In this document: in pieces, positions 61,718 to 64,000 of the stretch | How positions within the stretch are numbered: position 1 is the first letter of the stretch | Layout of the letters: every line of letters starts with the position of its first letter | DNA from: an uncultured Bacteroidales bacterium | GTDB taxonomy: Bacteria > Bacteroidota > Bacteroidia > Bacteroidales > Muribaculaceae | Length of the DNA stretch: 64,000 bases | Assembly (NCBI GenBank): GCA_902784675.1 | Contig: CACZVR010000001.1 | Coordinates: 62,001-126,000 of the forward strand | Direction: 5' to 3' | The notes under the pieces: generated by a model | The model's input: only the letters and a program-made list of their open reading frames with translations | Told to the model about the DNA's origin: nothing | Databases searched by the model: none | Program-made: the position numbers and the translations under genes

Positions 61718-62699
61718 TGTTTAATGGTTTTAAAAGAGTTATTAATTGTTCGTTTGTTAAATTCATTATCCATTTTCCTGCGTCACAGCCGTTGAGGGCA
61801 GCTTGCAGGGCTGCAGTTTCGAGTTTCACTCCGTGCAGTTTGCCAAGCATTGCTTCTCGGGCGTCACACAGCGGCAGGAAGTCTCCTGCCAGGTGCAGGT
61901 CATGAATGACGTCGTGTTTTAGCTCCATTTTCACATGGATGCTTCCCACGCCCTCGATGCGCTTGCCGCGTTCAACTTCGCATTTCGGGTCGTTGCCCCA
62001 CAGGAACGATGGTTCCAGATAGGGCAGGGTGAGCCGCTCAATCTCGGCAACATCCTCGGCAGTGAGGTTGATTTCTCCATCACACAACGTCTGGCGCACA
62101 TGATGCTTGAATGTCTCGATATCCATTGTCAAGTGCTCACTCAGCGTTGTGATGTGGCTGCGCACTGATTCCACCCCCTTGCTCGACAACTTTTCATGCG
62201 ATGGCGTGATGGCATTCAGCATGTGTGTCATGTTGGTGTCAAACAACATGGTACCGTGCACGATGCTACGGCCCGGGATGTGGTAGAACGCGTTCCCACT
62301 CACCTTGCGGCTGCCGATGAGCACGTCGTTACGGTCGCTCGCTCTGGCATCCAATCCCAAATCACGCAACATCGCTGCAACGGCGTTGGTGTAGGCACTG
62401 AAGGTCGTCTGCACTTCGTCGCTGCGAGTGATATAGCTAAACATGATGTTATCGTGGTCGGCATACACACAACCGCCACCACTGCGACGGCGATAAAAAG
62501 CAATGCCGTGTTCACGACAATAATCCACATTCACCTCGTTAGCAATCAGCTGATTGCGTCCAAAAATGACCGTTGGGTCAACCTGCCACATGAAAAAGAT
62601 GTCTTCTTCTCCAATAATGCGTGCAGCAAACTCCTCCATCGCTAGATAAAACGGGAGGATTCGTGTCGCATTGTCAGGCAGACTCAGATATTTCATCAT
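61710..62699 (-). CDS. lplA: Lipoate-protein ligase
   Basis: Attaches lipoate to GcvH (and E2 proteins). 329 residues. RRRSGGGCVYADHDN (lipoate-binding loop) and GSRKVSGNAFYH with the conserved Lys; C-terminal accessory domain with PSFLWGNDPKCEVERGKR. First gene of the gcv operon, which supplies the cofactor with its acceptor. Confidence 0.95.
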   Translation of the reverse strand: MMKYLSLPDNATRILPFYLAMEEFAARIIGEEDIFFMWQVDPTVIFGRNQLIANEVNVDYCREHGIAFYRRRSGGGCVYADHDNIMFSYITRSDEVQTTFSAYTNAVAAMLRDLGLDARASDRNDVLIGSRKVSGNAFYHIPGRSIVHGTMLFDTNMTHMLNAITPSHEKLSSKGVESVRSHITTLSEHLTMDIETFKHHVRQTLCDGEINLTAEDVAEIERLTLPYLEPSFLWGNDPKCEVERGKRIEGVGSIHVKMELKHDVIHDLHLAGDFLPLCDAREAMLGKLHGVKLETAALQAALNGCDAGKWIMNLTNEQLITLLKPLNSD

Positions 62700-62716
62700 G
62701 TCTCTCTAAAGTCCCA

Positions 62717-62724
62717 CAAAAGTA
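62717..62724 (-). promoter_or_regulatory. Promoter -7 element of the lplA-gcv operon
   Basis: TACTTTTG on the minus strand, 17 bases before the ATG. A TTTTT run 19 bases further up may act as a weak -33. No glycine riboswitch was recognised in this leader. Confidence 0.7.
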
Positions 62725-62919
62725 AGCCATTTTCTCCATACCTAAAAATAATAATTCAAAATAATTATTAAATTCTTGGTTTCAGCAAAGGTCGCTTGTG
62801 AAAAGCGTCTAAAACATCATCATTTCTGATTCAACCGGAATATCAATATGGTGTTGTCATGTGAGTCCCGTTTATTGGTTGTTTTGATGCTCTACAGCAC
62901 ATTTTATTTGAAAAAAAAG

Positions 62920-62948
62920 TTGCAGTATTAAATAATTCATTATATTTG
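62920..62948 (+). promoter_or_regulatory. Promoter of the OmpA-like lipoprotein
   Basis: TTG (62920-62922), 18-base spacer, TATATTTG (62941-62948). The rest of 62700-63000 is AT-rich with no frame. Confidence 0.75.
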
Positions 62949-62999
62949 CAAGTTGTTAGACATAAAAATCACATTATTCATATCTAAATTTTTAATAAA

Positions 63000-63689
63000 A
63001 TGAAAAAGAGTTTATGTGTTTTGTTGAGCGTAATGCTCATGCTCGGTATCTCGGGCTGTGGTTCAATGAACAACGCCACTAAGGGTGGTTTGATCGGTGG
63101 TGGCGGTGGTGCTGCTATCGGAGCAGGTATCGGAGCTCTCATCGGTAAGGGCAAGGGTGCCGCTATCGGTGGTGCTATCGGCGCTGTTGCTGGCGGTGTT
63201 GCCGGCACGCTCATCGGCAAGAAGATGGACAAGCAGGCTCGTGAGTTGGCCCAGATTCCCGGTGCTCAGGTTGACACCTGCACCGACGTGAACGGTTTCG
63301 AGGGCATCAAGGTGACCTTTGACAACGGCATTCTCTTCGGCTTCAACAGCTCGCAGCTTGGCACCGATGCTAAGAACTCGCTTGACAAGTTTGCTGCTTC
63401 GCTGATCACTAACCCCCAGACCGATGTACAGATCTACGGTCACACTGACAACATCGGCACTCGTGCTGCTAATGAGAAGGTTTCCAATGCGCGTGCTAAT
63501 GAGGTGAAGAGCTACTTGACTAACGCAGGTGTTCCCAAAGCCCGCATGACCAGTAAGGGTTTGGCTTATGACTATCCTGTTGCCAGCAATGACACCGAAG
63601 CAGGCCGTGCTCAGAACCGCCGCGTTGAGATCTACATCACGGCTAACGAAGACATGATCAAGGCTGCTCAGGACGGCACACTCCAGTAA
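63000..63689 (+). CDS. OmpA-family lipoprotein with glycine-zipper domain
   Basis: 229 residues. Lipoprotein signal, lipid Cys20 in GISGC. Residues about 27-75 are a glycine-zipper (GGLIGGGGGAAIGAGIGALIG ... GGAIGAVAGGVAGTLIGKK), likely helix-packing in a membrane. C-terminal OmpA domain about 105-215 with YGHTDNIGTRAANEKVSNARA and AGRAQNRRVEI, the peptidoglycan-binding motifs. Links the outer membrane to the cell wall. Single gene. Confidence 0.95.
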   Translation: MKKSLCVLLSVMLMLGISGCGSMNNATKGGLIGGGGGAAIGAGIGALIGKGKGAAIGGAIGAVAGGVAGTLIGKKMDKQARELAQIPGAQVDTCTDVNGFEGIKVTFDNGILFGFNSSQLGTDAKNSLDKFAASLITNPQTDVQIYGHTDNIGTRAANEKVSNARANEVKSYLTNAGVPKARMTSKGLAYDYPVASNDTEAGRAQNRRVEIYITANEDMIKAAQDGTLQ

Positions 63690-63712
63690 TCTCCGTTTTC
63701 GGTAAGAATTCT

Positions 63713-63747
63713 AAAAATGGCCTCTCTGTTTCAGGGAAGCCATTTTT
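63713..63747 (+). terminator. Terminator after the OmpA-like gene
   Basis: aaaaatggc/gccattttt stem with imperfect inner pairing and terminal T5. Confidence 0.8.
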
Positions 63748-63891
63748 GCGCTCAAGTCGTTTGTTTATAGCAACTTGAGTTTTCATTCAGTTGAAGTTTT
63801 GGAAAACTTTTTCGCCTTCATTAAAATTTAATACATTGAAAATCAGTTGTTTGTAAAAATTTTTGAAAAACTTTAGAAATTCATCAAATTA

Positions 63892-63923
63892 TTTTGTTAT
63901 TAAAAAATATCATATTACCTTTG
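63892..63923 (+). promoter_or_regulatory. Promoter for a gene beyond the window
   Basis: TTTTG (63892-63896), 19-base spacer, TACCTTTG (63916-63923), consensus quality. Confidence 0.8.
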
Positions 63924-64000
63924 CGAGGATTTTGCCTCAATGACAAAACACCGTTTTATTTTTAATCCTTAAAAACAACAGAATTTCAACAAAATAGCAA

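Larger units (their letters stand above)
63690..64000. other. Intergenic region at the window end
   Basis: After the terminator this is AT-rich with no gene. It ends in a promoter (63892-63923) and the leader of a gene beyond base 64000. A ten-codon frame (63940-63972, MTKHRFIFNP) lies in the leader. Confidence 0.6.

Noticed and set aside
62700..62760. Glycine riboswitch before the gcv operon
   Set aside because: The leader between the promoter and lplA is only about 15 bases, far too short.
1..64000. CRISPR array, prophage, insertion sequence or integron
   Set aside because: No regularly spaced direct repeats, no transposase, integrase or phage structural genes, and no tRNA-linked breakpoints were seen.
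1..64000. tRNA or rRNA genes
   Set aside because: No cloverleaf with a TTCGA-type loop or rRNA core sequence was recognised; a tRNAscan run would settle it.

Overview
This 64 kb window is a contiguous chromosomal segment of an anaerobic member of the Bacteroidales. A Muribaculaceae- or Prevotellaceae-like gut commensal is most likely (inference from gene content; there is no rRNA to check). The evidence is threefold. Nearly every transcription unit starts at an exact TAnnTTTG element, often with a TTG/TTTG about 18-20 bases upstream, which is the signature of the Bacteroidetes primary sigma factor. The short 285-residue RpoD is itself present. Typical lineage families also occur: DUF4836, DUF3109, DUF4153, GH92, C10 peptidases with dockerin-like tails, and META-domain proteins. 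No phage, IS element, CRISPR array, tRNA or rRNA was seen.

Layout. 1-5.4 kb: edge of an outer-membrane protein gene, nth, pheS, a secreted lipocalin-like protein, ackA-pta (acetate formation). 5.5-10.5 kb: an operon of a 58-residue membrane protein, dxs, trkA and trkH. 10.7-15.3 kb: three tandem secreted C10 cysteine peptidases, each with its own promoter and terminator. 15.5-20.9 kb: flavodoxin-like lipoprotein, GH92 mannosidase, prs, GH18. 21.1-23 kb: rpsA. 23.1-32.2 kb: a hydrogen island with hydB-hydA-hydC (bifurcating-type [FeFe] hydrogenase), a second [FeFe] hydrogenase of mixed architecture, and the maturases hydF and hydG behind typA. 34.2-38 kb: folP-cdaA-DUF3109, rplS and a repetitive LEA-like protein. 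38-40.3 kb: agmatine-to-putrescine genes aguA-aguB. 40.6-47.1 kb: DUF4836 lipoprotein, small beta-barrel, rpoD, degP/degQ-type protease, folC. 47.16-47.53 kb: RNase P RNA. 47.7-55.7 kb: DUF4153 membrane protein, a large secreted protein, a DMT transporter, a TPR protein and a double META protein. 55.8-62.7 kb: a complete glycine cleavage operon (lplA-gcvT-gcvH-gcvPA-gcvPB-lpd). 63-64 kb: OmpA-like lipoprotein and a promoter for a gene beyond the edge.

How it fits together. The window describes a fermenter: acetate via Pta-AckA, disposal of electrons from NADH and ferredoxin as H2 by HydABC, glycine breakdown, and secreted proteases and glycosidases acting on host or dietary glycoproteins. The most unusual item is the gene at 27659-29485. 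It joins the N-terminal thioredoxin-like [2Fe-2S] domain and the C-terminal two-[4Fe-4S] module of a HydB-type subunit directly to a HydA-type H-cluster domain, with the FMN/NADH part missing. It has its own near-consensus promoter.
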